Virus record (IMG/VR): IMGVR_UViG_3300045051_001056
Coordinates: 33,746 to 97,745 of that record
DNA: 64,000 nucleotides
Source of the DNA: a virus
Direction: 5' to 3' (one strand)
Part shown: positions 62,819 to 64,000 of the stretch, in pieces
Layout: each line of letters starts with the position of its first letter
How positions within the stretch are numbered: the stretch's first letter is position 1
Translations under genes and position numbers: made by a program
Notes under the pieces: model-generated
The model's input: only the letters and a program-made list of their open reading frames with translations
Database searches by the model: none
What the model was told of the DNA's origin: nothing

Positions 62819-63286
62819 CTATTTCGTTTCTAATGTGTCAAATTCGCTATCCATTATTCTTTTGGCAATACTTCTTTTTATGGATCTATTAACCTGCGCA
62901 GTATAAAATAACCTATTCTTAAACAAGCAGCCACGCTTTCTATAGAGTATTGCGAATATGTACCCTCCACTATGAGGATTAGTATGATAAACATATTGCA
63001 CCTTCTCTAGATATGGATATTCTTTCCATAACTTTTTAGTCTCCTTCCAGTCTATAGGCCTTTTCATGGTTATTTTTCCATCTTCATCAACATGTGCAGT
63101 CGGCCTATATTTCCTGGTAATTATTCTTCCAAGATTATACGGTAATTTAAAATCATACATTTTCTCGGACATAGCGTTTGCAATTCCTAGAAGAATCCCA
63201 TCAAGTATTTTACTGTGCAATTTTCGGTCAACCTCATTTTTAGTTCCATCATATATTTTACTATAATGTCTATAGTAATCATTCAT
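62819..63286 (-). CDS. Ring/connector-type small structural protein, 155 aa
   Basis: ATG 63286 (MNDYYRHYSKIYDG) is preferred because it follows the previous stop by 10 nt; the longer frame to 63343 would overlap the upstream gene by 47 nt. The protein is basic and mixed alpha/beta, and holds the conserved-looking stretch KLPYNLGRIITRK. The place in the connector cluster suggests a head-tail ring protein. Confidence 0.55.
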   Translation of the reverse strand: MNDYYRHYSKIYDGTKNEVDRKLHSKILDGILLGIANAMSEKMYDFKLPYNLGRIITRKYRPTAHVDEDGKITMKRPIDWKETKKLWKEYPYLEKVQYVYHTNPHSGGYIFAILYRKRGCLFKNRLFYTAQVNRSIKRSIAKRIMDSEFDTLETK

Positions 63287-63296
63287 CCCGTAATCG

Positions 63297-63959
63297 CTAA
63301 TTACCTTGTGGATTCTGAGACAACCCTTCCTCTGTCGAGTCATTTAATTGGTCTTTAGGTATTTTAAGTAAATTCGCTAACTTCACGTCAACAATCTTTC
63401 TAACATCTATTAGATTCTGCTCTGATAGAGGATATTTTTCTGAATAAAAATCATTAGCACCACCGTTAATAGTATATGCTAATTCTGGATCTTCAAATAA
63501 TCCTCTGACAATAACTGATTCTATTAGTTTGTAGACATTATTCTTGCTATTAAACACAAGGTATCCGGATTCATCTATTGCGCAATAGATCTGATCTGTA
63601 ACATATGGATTGTTGCCAACGAATGGCAATCTTTCTATTGAAACTACATTTAATGGAAGTTGTAAAGAAGTTCCAGATAGCCCAGTCCCATACGCCTTTA
63701 ACGGAGAATTTGCATTTCCAGTTGTCTTAATTATGCTAGGCAGCGCAATGGATGACCTACCATTGAGGCCAATGGCGGTAGTTATACTCTGCATCTCAAC
63801 AGAGGGTACCACGTTTCTGGGATCCGAATATCTCTGCTGCAATACGGTGCCCCTAGCATTCCTAACTAGATAAGCGAGAAATTCGTTTGTCTGATCCGCG
63901 TCATCGCTCATAATTCGAAATTCCTCTCGTATAGAATATATGATTTCCTTAAGAGTCAT
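63297..63959 (-). CDS. Head-tail connector/ring-type protein, 220 aa
   Basis: ATG 63959 (MTLKEIIYSIREEFRIMSDD) is preferred to the in-frame ATG at 63977, which would start inside the promoter's -7 box. The helical N terminus and the following basic, beta-rich part (NARGTVLQQRYSD, LNGRSSIALPS) are typical of the first adaptor in crAss-like phages. It is the first gene after a promoter and opens the tail/RNAP arm in this window. Confidence 0.6.
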   Translation of the reverse strand: MTLKEIIYSIREEFRIMSDDADQTNEFLAYLVRNARGTVLQQRYSDPRNVVPSVEMQSITTAIGLNGRSSIALPSIIKTTGNANSPLKAYGTGLSGTSLQLPLNVVSIERLPFVGNNPYVTDQIYCAIDESGYLVFNSKNNVYKLIESVIVRGLFEDPELAYTINGGANDFYSEKYPLSEQNLIDVRKIVDVKLANLLKIPKDQLNDSTEEGLSQNPQGN

Positions 63960-63974
63960 TGTATAAAATTTTTG

Positions 63975-63982
63975 CAAATATA
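63975..63982 (-). promoter_or_regulatory. Bacteroidota-type -7 box at the right edge
   Basis: TATATTTG on the - strand matches TAnnTTTG and lies 15 nt before the connector gene ATG, so the leader would be very short. The expected -33 region falls at the window edge (near 64000) and cannot be judged. Confidence 0.5.
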
Positions 63983-64000
63983 ATAAAAATTTTCAGAATA

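Noticed and set aside
63287-63343. Longer start for the 155-aa connector-type protein
   Set aside because: It would overlap the upstream gene by 47 nt; ATG 63286 lies 10 nt after the upstream stop.
1-64000. Reassigned stop codon (TAG or TGA read as amino acid), known in some crAss-like phages
   Set aside because: The giant ORFs are open in the standard code, TAG and TGA occur at well-placed gene ends with immediate downstream starts, and no suppressor tRNA is visible.
1-64000. CRISPR arrays, insertion sequences, integrase or attachment sites
   Set aside because: No regularly spaced direct repeats, transposase or integrase motifs, or terminal inverted repeats were found.

Overview
The window is a large part of the genome of a crAss-like phage (order Crassvirales), a podovirus-like phage of Bacteroidota hosts. 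The main evidence is as follows. There are two long convergent gene arms on opposite strands. The right arm holds giant ORFs, one carrying the DFDID motif of the crAss-like virion RNA polymerase. Promoters are of the Bacteroidota type (TTG/TTTG, about 19-20 nt, TAnnTTTG). The replication set matches the group: DnaB-like helicase, Sak4-like ATPase, SSB with an acidic DNLPF tail, TOPRIM primase, RNase H and RusA. The DNA is AT-rich. TAA, TAG and TGA all act as ordinary stops and the giant ORFs stay open, so I see no stop-codon reassignment. Portal, major capsid, terminase and a catalytic DNA polymerase are not in the window and presumably lie outside it.

Layout. Bases 1-8700 (+ strand) hold many small, mostly unrecognised early-type genes, several of them membrane peptides. 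They also hold a lipoprotein, a membrane-anchored glucosaminidase, a GroES-like protein, a tRNA-Met(CAT), a degenerate tRNA-like element and a circularly permuted tmRNA gene (about 2150-2519). Bases 8700-13800 hold RNase H and a block of four unrecognised proteins. Bases 13800-18960 are the replication core, preceded by a clear host-type promoter. Bases 19180-26520 carry a peptide/amide-ligation island: gamma-glutamylcyclotransferase-like protein, ATP-grasp ligase, an unknown partner, COOH-NH2 ligase, class II glutamine amidotransferase and a second amidoligase. Bases 26480-32570 hold nucleotide and recombination functions: a uracil-DNA-glycosylase-fold protein without its usual catalytic motif, a PD-(D/E)XK nuclease, a nucleotidyltransferase-fold protein, DUF5664, DUF1937, RusA and a stand-alone DnaE C-terminal fragment.

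A perfect 28-bp palindrome (32573-32600) ends both arms. From 63959 back to 32602 (- strand) lie, in transcription order: three small ring/connector-type proteins, a 1411-aa tail stabilisation/muzzle-type protein, two Gly-Gly-motif structural proteins (one with a lysozyme-like transglycosylase domain), a 566-aa cargo-type protein, and three giant cargo/RNA polymerase proteins (1416, 3219 and 1376 aa). The 3219-aa protein combines the RNAP core with two HExxH metalloprotease-like sites, an ASCH-like domain and a histidine phosphatase domain whose two halves are in swapped order.

How it fits together (inference). Host-type promoters lie in front of the replication core and inside the structural/RNAP arm, so host RNAP could make those transcripts. 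I find no good host-type promoter in front of the leftmost + strand genes, which could be the targets of the virion-packaged polymerase. The most notable elements are the permuted phage tmRNA, the permuted phosphatase domain, the amidoligase island and the lone DnaE tail.
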